From assembly GCA_041663285.1 (NCBI GenBank), contig JBAZSP010000002.1, forward strand, positions 1 to 59,152: 59,152 nt of DNA. The letters are read 5' to 3'. The DNA is from UBA1435 sp041663285. Its GTDB lineage: Bacteria; Patescibacteriota; Microgenomatia; UBA12405. The position numbers and the translations under genes were made by a program. The notes below the pieces were generated by a model that was given only the letters and a program-made list of their open reading frames with translations, did no database searches and was not told the origin of the DNA. Shown in pieces: positions 17,085-25,064 of the stretch (positions are counted from its first letter, which is position 1; each line of letters begins with the position of its first letter).

Positions 17085-17095
17085 TACAAGAATTT

Positions 17096-18082
17096 ATGAG
17101 AACCGAATCAACAATTTTATCGCTAGCTATCTACTTAACAGATAAATGCAATCTCCATTGCAAGCATTGCTTTTTAAAAGCCTCTCCCCGAAAGGCTCAC
17201 GGTCTCGACTGGAATAAGGTCAAGACTATTCTCAAATACTATCGCCGCCAGAACTACCAAATTGTTGAGTTTACCGGCGGTGAAGCCTGCTTATCGCCAC
17301 TACTCCAAAAATCTGTCAACTTGGCTAATAAACTCAATTATCCTTATATCGGCATCAACTCCAATGGTATTACCACCAAAGTTATCGATTCTTTTAATCC
17401 TACCAATATCTATAAAATCACTTACAGTCTGGACGGAGCCAGTCCGAAAACTCACGATTTTATCCGGGGCAAAGGTACCTATGCCAAAACTATGTCTACC
17501 ATTAAAAAATCGATTAGCCGAGGATTCAGAACCGAAATCATCTTCACTGTTAACAAGGTCAATCAATCCGAAATTAAAAAAGTCATTTTGCTGCTAGATA
17601 AAATCGGAGTCGCTAAACTCAGTTTTAACTGTATTTCTCCCATCGGCAATGCCAACGAAAATCCTTCGCTCCTTATTACCCCCCAAGAATGGGTAAAGGC
17701 ACGCAAACAAATAGAAAAGACAAAAAATCTAAAAAATTTAACTATCCGTTTTCCACTAATGTACGCCACTCCGTCTGAGTTCGACCATCTAGTTAAAGAC
17801 GGTTATCAATGCCTATTGGCAAATTCTGCCAAAGCCGAAATCCATCCGGATAGCCATATTTACCATTGCTGTCTGACTATTGAAAACCCCAAAATCAGTT
17901 GTGGCAAAGTTCAAGATAGAACTATTATTTTCGATAAGTCCTCTGAGATTAGATTCCTCAACCACCGCTCTCAATCTCCCTGTCCTGCCCGTCTTGATCA
18001 GACTTGTGATAACTTCATCCCTATTTGTGTTTACTACAAAAAAGTTATTCAACCGTCAAATTTAGAAAAAAGTAGTTCCTAG
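17096..18082 (+). CDS. Radical SAM protein with SPASM-like C-terminus
   Basis: The N-terminus carries the radical SAM cluster motif C-N-L-H-C-K-H-C (residues 18-25; CxxxCxxC) and a T-G-G-E SAM-binding segment near residues 60-63. The C-terminal third has seven or more further cysteines (Q-C near 242, H-C-C near 261-263, S-C near 273, then C-P, T-C and I-C near 300-316), as in SPASM/twitch domains that hold auxiliary clusters in peptide- or protein-modifying enzymes. No obvious precursor peptide lies next to it. The 3' end overlaps the convergent hydrolase gene by 38 bp. Substrate unknown. Confidence 0.85.
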   Translation: MRTESTILSLAIYLTDKCNLHCKHCFLKASPRKAHGLDWNKVKTILKYYRRQNYQIVEFTGGEACLSPLLQKSVNLANKLNYPYIGINSNGITTKVIDSFNPTNIYKITYSLDGASPKTHDFIRGKGTYAKTMSTIKKSISRGFRTEIIFTVNKVNQSEIKKVILLLDKIGVAKLSFNCISPIGNANENPSLLITPQEWVKARKQIEKTKNLKNLTIRFPLMYATPSEFDHLVKDGYQCLLANSAKAEIHPDSHIYHCCLTIENPKISCGKVQDRTIIFDKSSEIRFLNHRSQSPCPARLDQTCDNFIPICVYYKKVIQPSNLEKSSS

Positions 18083-19088
18083 TTCTCTCCGCCGCTACCT
18101 CCCAATTCTTTTTCAGGTTATGGTCATCCCCTTTATATACTATTAATTCAGCTTCGTTGCCTTCCTCTTTTAGTCTGCTGACCACCGTCTCCTGCCATTC
18201 CACCTTGCACCATTCGTCAGCTGTCCCCTGGTGAATCTGTACCGGCGAATCTATCCACTGATAGTAATTTTCAATCGAATATCTCCGAACATCATATGAT
18301 TTTCCAAAATCTTCAATGGCCTTGATCACTAACCTGCCTCCATCGTCCAAATCCGAGGCCGTATCGAGTACACTTTGGGGGAAGGGATTGGTCATCGGCG
18401 CCCACAAAACAGTTGGCATCCGGCTGCCACTAATCTCTAGCACACTAATAGCAATCTGCCCACCATTTGAGTGGGCCCATATTCCCATTTTGTCTTTATC
18501 AACATACTCTAGGTTTTTTACCGTTTCGATTAAGTCCAGTACCCCTATCACTTTTTCAAACCTCGCCTCCAGCATATCAAGCGACTCTTGATCTGATTCG
18601 CCAAAGCCTAAAAAATCAATACTGAAAGTCACAAAGCCGTTTTCTGCTAGTTTATCTGCCATCTTCCAGCTCCCCGATCCGCAATAATAGCCCGGCTTGT
18701 CGGCATATCCCCTTATCATAATAATCACCGGCAGCCTCACCCCGGGATCCACTTCGGGAATATTGGCCATCCCGCTAATCCATTTCTCCTCACTTTTAAA
18801 TTTAAATTTCTCGGTTTTAAAATCTGCCAGGCCGCCAGAACTGGCCGTTTTAACAGCCTGTCGGCGGGTCTCCACCTCCTTAATTTTACCCAAAAATCTT
18901 ATTTCCCCAGCCACTCCTCCCCGCTTTCTCAAACTGTCAAAATCATATTTTGCCATCGCTTTTTCTATTACCCCGCCCTCCCCGCCCCGGGGATCCTGCC
19001 AATCCATTCTCTTCAACACCTCCAGGCCACCCCCCGCCGCCAACATTACAACTCCCAATCCGATAAATACGATTTTTGTTACCCTCAC
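18045..19088 (-). CDS. Membrane-anchored alpha/beta hydrolase (dienelactone hydrolase/S9-like)
   Basis: A 347-residue protein with an N-terminal hydrophobic signal-anchor (residues about 5-22) and an alpha/beta hydrolase domain. Motifs seen: R-G-Y near 126 (oxyanion side), the nucleophile elbow A-H-S-N-G-G near residues 205-210, an Asp in T-A-D-E-W near 295 and His in G-D-D-H-N near 323. The fold suggests a peptidase or esterase acting outside the membrane. Substrate unknown. The gene converges on, and overlaps, the radical SAM gene. Confidence 0.8.
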   Translation of the reverse strand: MRVTKIVFIGLGVVMLAAGGGLEVLKRMDWQDPRGGEGGVIEKAMAKYDFDSLRKRGGVAGEIRFLGKIKEVETRRQAVKTASSGGLADFKTEKFKFKSEEKWISGMANIPEVDPGVRLPVIIMIRGYADKPGYYCGSGSWKMADKLAENGFVTFSIDFLGFGESDQESLDMLEARFEKVIGVLDLIETVKNLEYVDKDKMGIWAHSNGGQIAISVLEISGSRMPTVLWAPMTNPFPQSVLDTASDLDDGGRLVIKAIEDFGKSYDVRRYSIENYYQWIDSPVQIHQGTADEWCKVEWQETVVSRLKEEGNEAELIVYKGDDHNLKKNWEVAAERTRNYFFLNLTVE

Positions 19089-19125
19089 TTTGCTATTTTA
19101 ATCCAAATGTTATCATCATCTAGTT

Positions 19126-20586
19126 ATGAAAATCCGCTGGCTACTTTTAATTTTTATCCTTGGTCTTTTTTGGCGTTTCATAAACTATCAAAACCGTCTT
19201 GTCCTCAATCAGGATCAAGCCCGCGACGCCATTATTGGCCTTCAGTCCATCTCACTTCGCCAGCTCCCTCCTATCGGCCCACCTTCCTCTGCCGGCCCTT
19301 TTAATTTTGGACCCTATTATTATTGGCTCATCACCTTTTTTACTCTTTTGATTCCGGTTACCGGTGGCCCTTGGATTGGGTTTTCCCTCCTCTCGGCCAT
19401 CTCAATATTTTTCTACTATCGGATCGGCCGGAAAATGATCAACTCCCGATTTGGCTTACTGCTGGCCGTTATGTCGGCAGTCAATCCCGCCCTGGTAGCT
19501 ATAAGCCCCGACATGCTCAACACTACCGCCCTGGCATTTCTTTCACCCCTGGTTTTTCTTTTATTAATCAATTACGTCCACCGGCCAAAGATCATCACCG
19601 GCTTACTTTTTGGCTTTTTTCTGGGAGTCACTGCCAATTTTCACTTCCAGGCGTTTGGCCTCTTCGCCTTACTTCCTCTAATCTTTCTTATAAACCGCTA
19701 CTCCATAGTTAAACGCCTTTCCCTAATCCTTCCACCTATCGCCGGTTTACTTATTTCCTTCCTGCCGCTTATTGTTTTCGACTTTCAGCACCATCATCGC
19801 TGGTTACTTTCGGTTATCAACTACTACACCACCGGTGTCACCAAGTTCTACACTCCTATCCGCTGGCTAACCGACATCCGGGATTTTTGGCCTCAACATC
19901 TTGGCCAAACCATCACCGGCATTCCTCTATTAGGCTACATTTTAATCATTCTTTTCCTAGCCGCCTTATACTTTAAACAAAAAAAAGGCCTCCAATTCTC
20001 TCCCACCTGGGGGGTTCTCGTCTTTTCCTTTATCATCCAAATCTTACTTCTTCGCTACTATCGCGGCACCCGCTCATCCGAATACCTGATCTACCTTTAC
20101 CCCTATTCCATCATCTTTACCGGCTGGGCTCTTCATTCTTTATATTCCTTATCTCCCAAGCTTAGCCTCCTGGCTGGTTTACTTTTATTTGCCACTAGCA
20201 CCTATACCAATTTCTCTCAAACTTTTAATCACCCCTCTCAGGCCCAAGTTATTTATTCCCTTAAGTCCCAAATCGACCAAAAACTGAATCCGGAATCGAT
20301 CAGTCTTTATTCTTTAAATAATCCCGACGATCAGCTTAATAGCCCCATCTTTTATCTCTATTACCGTCAAAACAAGATTAATACTACCGGTTCCAGAATA
20401 GCCACCTGCAATCCTCTGGTCGTTTCCAATCCCTGCCCTTCTGCCCACAAAATTCTTGCCCAGTCCGGTAACTACTACCTTTACGACGTAACCAACATCC
20501 CCCACTCCCAGCTGCTTAAACAAGGCTTTGTCAATTACACTCCCGATTTGTACCGTCAACGACTAATGGTTAATTACCCAGAATAA
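19126..20586 (+). CDS. Multi-pass GT-C (GT39-like) glycosyltransferase
   Basis: An integral membrane protein of 486 residues with about ten helices. The first loop holds N-Q-D-Q-A-R-D-A (residues about 28-35), the acidic motif placed where GT-C enzymes such as dolichol-phosphate mannosyltransferases and ArnT bind metal and lipid-linked sugar. The C-terminal 130 residues are soluble and extracellular. It would add a sugar from a polyprenyl-phosphate donor to protein or lipid; the acceptor is unknown. It converges on a HAD phosphatase with a 17-bp overlap. Confidence 0.78.
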   Translation: MKIRWLLLIFILGLFWRFINYQNRLVLNQDQARDAIIGLQSISLRQLPPIGPPSSAGPFNFGPYYYWLITFFTLLIPVTGGPWIGFSLLSAISIFFYYRIGRKMINSRFGLLLAVMSAVNPALVAISPDMLNTTALAFLSPLVFLLLINYVHRPKIITGLLFGFFLGVTANFHFQAFGLFALLPLIFLINRYSIVKRLSLILPPIAGLLISFLPLIVFDFQHHHRWLLSVINYYTTGVTKFYTPIRWLTDIRDFWPQHLGQTITGIPLLGYILIILFLAALYFKQKKGLQFSPTWGVLVFSFIIQILLLRYYRGTRSSEYLIYLYPYSIIFTGWALHSLYSLSPKLSLLAGLLLFATSTYTNFSQTFNHPSQAQVIYSLKSQIDQKLNPESISLYSLNNPDDQLNSPIFYLYYRQNKINTTGSRIATCNPLVVSNPCPSAHKILAQSGNYYLYDVTNIPHSQLLKQGFVNYTPDLYRQRLMVNYPE

Positions 20587-21211
20587 TTTCTTTAATTTCT
20601 TCCGGCCCGTCCACCACCCAGTTAGCTCCGGCTTCTTCCAAATTCCTCCGGGCTTCATAGCCCCAGCTAACACTGATAATTTTTATCCCTGCCACCTTAG
20701 CTGCTTCCACATCCCGGCTTTCATCCCCCACATACACCACCTCCTCCTTATTCCATCCGTTTTTACTAATTACTTCATTAAGCCTGGCTCCTTTCTCCCA
20801 AAGATTTTTGTCGGCCTCAACATATTCAAAAGCAGTTATCCGGTGACTATTCAAGAAATTTTCCACACTCTCTTTTAAATTAGACGTTACAATTCCAACC
20901 CTTATCCCACTTACCTTCAACTCTTCAATTACCTCCATCAGCCCTTCTTTTATCTCTACCCTTCCCATCCGATCCTGAAGCTCTCCCATAATCTCTTTAT
21001 GAATACTTAAAAAATCCGACTCCTTTATCCCCAAATAACCCACAAATTCCTTAGCTGATAGTTTTTTTAATTCTTCTACCCGGCTACCGTCTATCTTTTT
21101 AAAACCATATTTATCGGCTTTCTCACCATAAATATCGTAAACCGTTTTCATAGTCATGGCTATTGTTCCATCAAAGTCAAAAATTACATTATTAATCTTT
21201 TTCGATACCAT
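20570..21211 (-). CDS. HAD-superfamily hydrolase (phosphoglycolate phosphatase-like)
   Basis: A 213-residue phosphatase with all four HAD motifs: D-F-D-G-T near residues 11-15 (nucleophile and acid Asp), V-T-S-N near 108-111, a Lys near 134, and G-D-E-S-R-D near 167-172. A helical cap of about 70 residues follows motif I, as in the phosphoglycolate phosphatase group (subclass I). The substrate cannot be told from sequence. Confidence 0.85.
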   Translation of the reverse strand: MVSKKINNVIFDFDGTIAMTMKTVYDIYGEKADKYGFKKIDGSRVEELKKLSAKEFVGYLGIKESDFLSIHKEIMGELQDRMGRVEIKEGLMEVIEELKVSGIRVGIVTSNLKESVENFLNSHRITAFEYVEADKNLWEKGARLNEVISKNGWNKEEVVYVGDESRDVEAAKVAGIKIISVSWGYEARRNLEEAGANWVVDGPEEIKEIILGN

Positions 21212-21346
21212 ATTTCTATTTTTATAATAATTTGTCCCTAAATTATAACCTCAACTCCAGTCCTTACGTAATAAGTTAATAATAATTACCTAAGCGATGC
21301 GTTATTATCAAAAAAGACATATAATAAGACCAGATTACTAATCATA

Positions 21347-22533
21347 ATGTTCGAAAAGATTTATTCTTCGTCACTCAAATTTTTATTTCCTTTAAGCCCG
21401 GCGGCCACTTACAAAACGGTTGTCAACGAAGCTGTCCAATTAGTCGGTGGAAAATATGGCTCCCTCTTTCTTGAAAGAAGTGGCCGTCTCAAAAGAATGC
21501 ATGCCTCCGATCCGATTTTGTATAAAATTAAACCCCGGGAACATGGCGTTACCCAGACAGTCTACGAAACCGGAAAAATGATCATTAGGGCCAGTTCCAA
21601 GCTGATTGAAAGTCACTCCTGGTTCAAAAATGCCAAAATTGGCGACGATCTTAACCTCCCCCTCACCTACAACGGCATTACCTTGGGAGTTTTGTCGATT
21701 ATTGCCAAACCCAATAAAAAGTTTACCAAAAGTCAGGTCGAAACTTTAAAACTTTTTTCTCCCTTGGCCATGATTGCCATCCGCAAAGCTCTTCTCCACG
21801 AAGAGCTCCAAAAAGCATTTGATTCCCGGGAATTATTTATCTCATTAGCTGCCCATGAGCTGAAGGCACCTCTGACAGTCGTCTACACCGAAACCCAGCT
21901 AATTGCCAAATCACTTAAGAATAATCACCATATCAGCCAGGAAAAAATCCAGCGGTTACTTTCTGCTGAAATGAGACTCAATAAACTATTTCTGACTTCC
22001 TCGATGCTAACCGTATCAAAATCGGCACCATTAACTACATCTTTAAAAAAGAAGACTTAACCACCTTGGTTCTAGAGGCTGTTTCCAATTTCCAACAAAT
22101 GTACCCGGACCGCAAAGTTATTCTGACAAATAACATTCATCCTCCAAAATGTAGCCTCTCTGTCGACAAAGACAAAATTCACCAGTCAATAATAAATCTC
22201 TTAACCAACGCCAACAAGTTCAGCCCACCGGAGTCAAAAATAGATCTTCTACTATCCTTACAGAATCACCAGGCTGCAATCGAAATAAAAGATTACGGCA
22301 TCGGCATTAAAAAAACTGACTTGAAAAATCTTACCCAAAAATTCTTCCGCGGTTCAGCCACTAATCAGCCAGGCATGGGCCTCGGATTGTTCCTGACCGC
22401 CGAAATAATCAAAAAGCACCAAGGCCAACTTCTGTTCAAATCTATTGTTGGCCACGGCACCCAAGCGATTATCAGACTACCTTATACATCTCCCAATAAT
22501 GATAAAAGAAGGACAACCCCCCGACGTACCTGA
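21347..22533 (+). pseudogene. Soluble GAF-domain sensor histidine kinase, one-base frameshift
   Basis: Restored by one base, this is a cytoplasmic kinase of about 395 residues: GAF sensor (about 15-145), H-box A-H-E-L-K-A-P-L-T near residue 168 with the phospho-His, then the ATPase domain with N-box L-L-T-N-A-N-K-F-S-P, G1 box K-D-Y-G-I-G-I and G2 box G-M-G-L-G-L. The frame changes at 21989-21990: before it codons run in one phase (...N-K-L), after it S-D-F-L-D-A-N-R-I-K is read in another, as if one base were lost. No membrane helix and no response regulator nearby. A TATAAT is at 21320-21325. The frameshift may be a sequence error. Confidence 0.8.
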
Positions 22534-23746
22534 AGGAAACGCCTACTCAAAGTGGGCTTCACCATATGATTCCTGGTTGAGATCCATGGTACTCTCTCCT
22601 GACGCTCTTGATCGAAGAAATGCTAAAACCGGCGATCTCTGGCTTTTTAGTTTCCCAACTTTTCAAGAAATGTCAGCCATGGAAGCCGCTAACGTCCTTA
22701 TCATAATCGGGCCTGCATCCAGCGGCAAAAGCACCTTCGCCCACTCATTCGAAGGCCGTAACATTCCGGTAACAGTATGGGACTTTGAAGATTTTGAACA
22801 CGTAGCAGAAAGGGAACATCCGGAGATTCATCGCAGTACAGGCCCTGACACCCTCGATTTTCTGATGCTTGCCTCCGCCGCAGGCTGTTCCAGGGTCGAA
22901 CAGGCCATAACAACTTATAGCCAAACAAGTAAAAATCCTAATTTAATAATAACCCTACCCGGTCCAACTAATAAAACTCTAGGACTATGCACTCGTCCTT
23001 ACGTCCCCGATCTCCAATTTACGGCAGCCCAAACAGCCACTCGGCTTGGAATCCCCCTAAACCTCACCATGGTCGGCATAAACGGCTTGCCCGAGCATCT
23101 TCACTTAGCCCAAGTCAGAGCTTTTCTCGCTAAAACTTTTTTGGAGTACTCAAATAAAACTCTTGATTATAATGCTGCCCTCTCTAAAGCTAACGATTTA
23201 AGAGCTGCCTTAGGTTTACCCCTATTCGAGACAATGGAAGAAGTCGAAAAAACCAGAGAAGGGGCCCTCCCGTTAACCATATTAAAATTTTACGAAGAAG
23301 TTGCCAAACTTTGGTTGACATTACCTCCTGAAGATCCCATAAAAAGTGGTTTTAGAAGAACAACTTTAAATAACATCGATCACGCCCTGGAAAAAGGCAA
23401 CCGATTTGCCCATTTAAAATATGATCCTAACCTTCAGCACCTCGGACTAGACGAGTGGCTGAAGAGGGGTGAAAAGATGCAAGAGTTCATTTTTGGTTAT
23501 CGGGGCGAAGACCACGAAGGTGAATGGATGGCTTTGGTTCAATTTATTACCGATATTGTTATGAAGTACAACTTTGGGTTGTCCGAACAACTTATTAGAG
23601 AACATTATGGAGACAAACCAATAACATTCCGTAGCGGCGTTTTTATTGCTACCCAAGATCCCATATTAAGTGCCAGAGATCCGGAAAAAGTCGCCCGTTT
23701 ACTATACCCCAACCAAGAAGATGCTTTACTAGGTATAAGGCAATAA
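22499..23746 (+). CDS. Uncharacterised P-loop NTPase
   Basis: The only recognisable motif is a Walker A loop, G-P-A-S-S-G-K-S, near residues 71-78 (counted from the ATG at 22499). A possible Walker B-like or kinase-like acidic segment (V-W-D-F-E-D-F) follows about 20 residues later. The protein is 415 residues, soluble, and carries no other known domain. The start overlaps the kinase gene by 35 bp, so the two are probably co-expressed. A further in-frame codon at 22445 would give 18 extra residues. It might be a small-molecule kinase or a signalling ATPase; I cannot choose. Confidence 0.65.
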   Translation: MIKEGQPPDVPEGNAYSKWASPYDSWLRSMVLSPDALDRRNAKTGDLWLFSFPTFQEMSAMEAANVLIIIGPASSGKSTFAHSFEGRNIPVTVWDFEDFEHVAEREHPEIHRSTGPDTLDFLMLASAAGCSRVEQAITTYSQTSKNPNLIITLPGPTNKTLGLCTRPYVPDLQFTAAQTATRLGIPLNLTMVGINGLPEHLHLAQVRAFLAKTFLEYSNKTLDYNAALSKANDLRAALGLPLFETMEEVEKTREGALPLTILKFYEEVAKLWLTLPPEDPIKSGFRRTTLNNIDHALEKGNRFAHLKYDPNLQHLGLDEWLKRGEKMQEFIFGYRGEDHEGEWMALVQFITDIVMKYNFGLSEQLIREHYGDKPITFRSGVFIATQDPILSARDPEKVARLLYPNQEDALLGIRQ

Positions 23747-23759
23747 CGGAATCACTACT

Positions 23760-23788
23760 TTGACATCCTCCGCCTAATCCTTTATAAT
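23760..23788 (+). promoter_or_regulatory. Consensus promoter of the rplJ-rplL operon
   Basis: TTGACA (23760-23765) and TATAAT (23783-23788) are both perfect and separated by exactly 17 bp, the best sigma-70-type promoter in the window. Transcription should start near 23795, giving a leader of about 134 nt before rplJ. Confidence 0.92.
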
Positions 23789-23794
23789 CCCCTA

Positions 23795-23898
23795 ACTTAA
23801 CCGAAGACAGTAAGGGTCCGGCTACAGTCGGACATAAATATCTTACCGAGGGCAAACATAGTAATTTTACGCCCCGTCTCCGGGGCGTTGCTGTTTTA
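23795..23898 (+). promoter_or_regulatory. L10-leader-like region with attenuator hairpin
   Basis: The leader of rplJ contains a structured segment (about 23801-23855, with stem GTCCGGCTACAGTCGGAC at 23816-23833). It is followed by a strong hairpin at 23869-23888, ACGCCCCG / CGGGGCGT with a TCTC loop, then TGCTGTTTT. The layout matches the known L10 leader, in which the L10-L12 complex binds its own mRNA. Here a downstream terminator-like hairpin suggests transcriptional attenuation. Confidence 0.7.
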
Positions 23899-23928
23899 AT
23901 AAACCAAAAAATAAATTAAATTTTGTCT

Positions 23929-24438
23929 ATGCCTAATCAATTCAATCGCCAAAAAGTCGAAGACCTGACCAAAAAGCTAGAATCAGCTAAATCCGCCGCT
24001 TTGATCCAATATCAGGGTCTAAATGCTGCCGATATCGCCAATCTTCGTAACCAAGTCAAACAGTCTGGCGGAGTCCTGGAAGTGGCCAAAAATTCCCTTA
24101 TCTCCTTAAGCCTTGGTAAAATTGGAATTAAGCTTCCCGAAACCCTCACCGGCCCGACCGCCATCGCTTTCTGCCAAACCGATGAAGTCAATCCTCTCAA
24201 AGAAATAGACAAAATAAATAAAGAAAAAGATAAAACTTCTTTTAAATACGGCTTATTCGACAAAAAATTACTAAGCTTGGATGAACTAAAAAAATTCCTG
24301 ACTCTACCGTCCAAAACGGCTCTTGTTTCCCAGTTTATCGGTGACCTGACTAATCCCCTTTACCGCCTGGCCTACGCTATGCGCTTTAACCAAACCCGAT
24401 TAGTCCTCGCCCTTAAAGCCGTCGCCGATAAAAAATAA
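23929..24438 (+). CDS. rplJ: 50S ribosomal protein uL10
   Basis: Base of the ribosomal stalk that carries L7/L12 dimers. The N-terminal part has the L10 pattern: a K-x-E-D-L-x-x-K-L helix, then the Y-Q-G-L-x-x-x-x-I-A-N-L-R segment and V-x-K-N-S-L near residue 55. Length 169 from the ATG at 23929, which is preferred over an in-frame TTG six bases upstream. Expressed from a consensus promoter through an L10-type leader. Confidence 0.95.
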   Translation: MPNQFNRQKVEDLTKKLESAKSAALIQYQGLNAADIANLRNQVKQSGGVLEVAKNSLISLSLGKIGIKLPETLTGPTAIAFCQTDEVNPLKEIDKINKEKDKTSFKYGLFDKKLLSLDELKKFLTLPSKTALVSQFIGDLTNPLYRLAYAMRFNQTRLVLALKAVADKK

Positions 24439-24587
24439 TCCATTAATTTCCAAGTCCTAAAATCAAAATCCTAAATTCTAAACAATTTCAAATTTTCAAA
24501 TAGCTAAATATTAAAAACTTAAATTTAGAATTTAGAACTTAGGATTTCAAATTTGAATTTTTTAAATTATTAATTAAAAAATTAGTT
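24439..24587. repeat. AT-rich repeat spacer between rplJ and rplL
   Basis: A 149-bp gap made of degenerate units such as TCCTAAAATCAAAATCCTAA, TTCTAAACAATTTC and TTTAGAATTTAGAACTTAGG. Forward and complementary versions of the same unit face each other, so the RNA could fold into a long imperfect hairpin. No gene is present. Confidence 0.65.
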
Positions 24588-24989
24588 ATGTCCGAAGACA
24601 AAAAATTATCCGAAAAACTGCAAAAGATTTTAGACGCAGTTTCTGAATTATCCGTTTTAGAGCTTTCTGATCTGGTCAAAGCCGTCGAAGAAAAATTCGA
24701 CGTCAAAGCCGTCGCTATGGCTGCTCCGTCCGCCGCTGCTCCTGCTGGTGGTGCCGCTGCTCCGGCTGTCGAAGAAAAGACTGAATTTGACGTGGTCGTC
24801 ACCTCTGCCGGTGCCAACAAGATTGCTGTCATCAAAGTAGTTCGGGAATTCAAACCGGAACTCGGCTTAAAAGAAGCCAAGGATATGGTTGATGCTTGTC
24901 CCTTCACTCTGGCCACCCTCAAAAAGGATGCTGCCGAAGAAGCCAAAACCAAGCTCACCGCCGCTGGTGCGCAAGTCGAACTCAAATAA
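24588..24989 (+). CDS. rplL: 50S ribosomal protein bL12
   Basis: Stalk protein that recruits translational GTPases. N-terminal dimerisation helices (residues 1-45), an Ala/Gly/Pro-rich hinge (about 45-65) and the conserved C-terminal domain with E-K-T-E-F-D-V and K-I-A-V-I-K-V-V-R-E near 65-95. Length 133, slightly longer than the usual 120-128. No Shine-Dalgarno site; the leader is AT-rich repeat. Confidence 0.97.
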   Translation: MSEDKKLSEKLQKILDAVSELSVLELSDLVKAVEEKFDVKAVAMAAPSAAAPAGGAAAPAVEEKTEFDVVVTSAGANKIAVIKVVREFKPELGLKEAKDMVDACPFTLATLKKDAAEEAKTKLTAAGAQVELK

Positions 24990-25037
24990 TAAATAAGATT
25001 TATCTTAATCGAGTAAGATCCCCCCAATAGTTTTCCA

Positions 25038-25064
25038 AACCCCGCCCACCTGGCGGGGTTTTTA
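25038..25064. terminator. Bidirectional intrinsic terminator between rplL and pyrG
   Basis: A 9-bp stem AACCCCGCC / GGCGGGGTT with loop CACCT (25038-25060) is followed by TTTT on the plus strand, ending the rplJ-rplL transcript. On the minus strand it follows the pyrG stop directly, but without a clear T-run. Confidence 0.85.
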
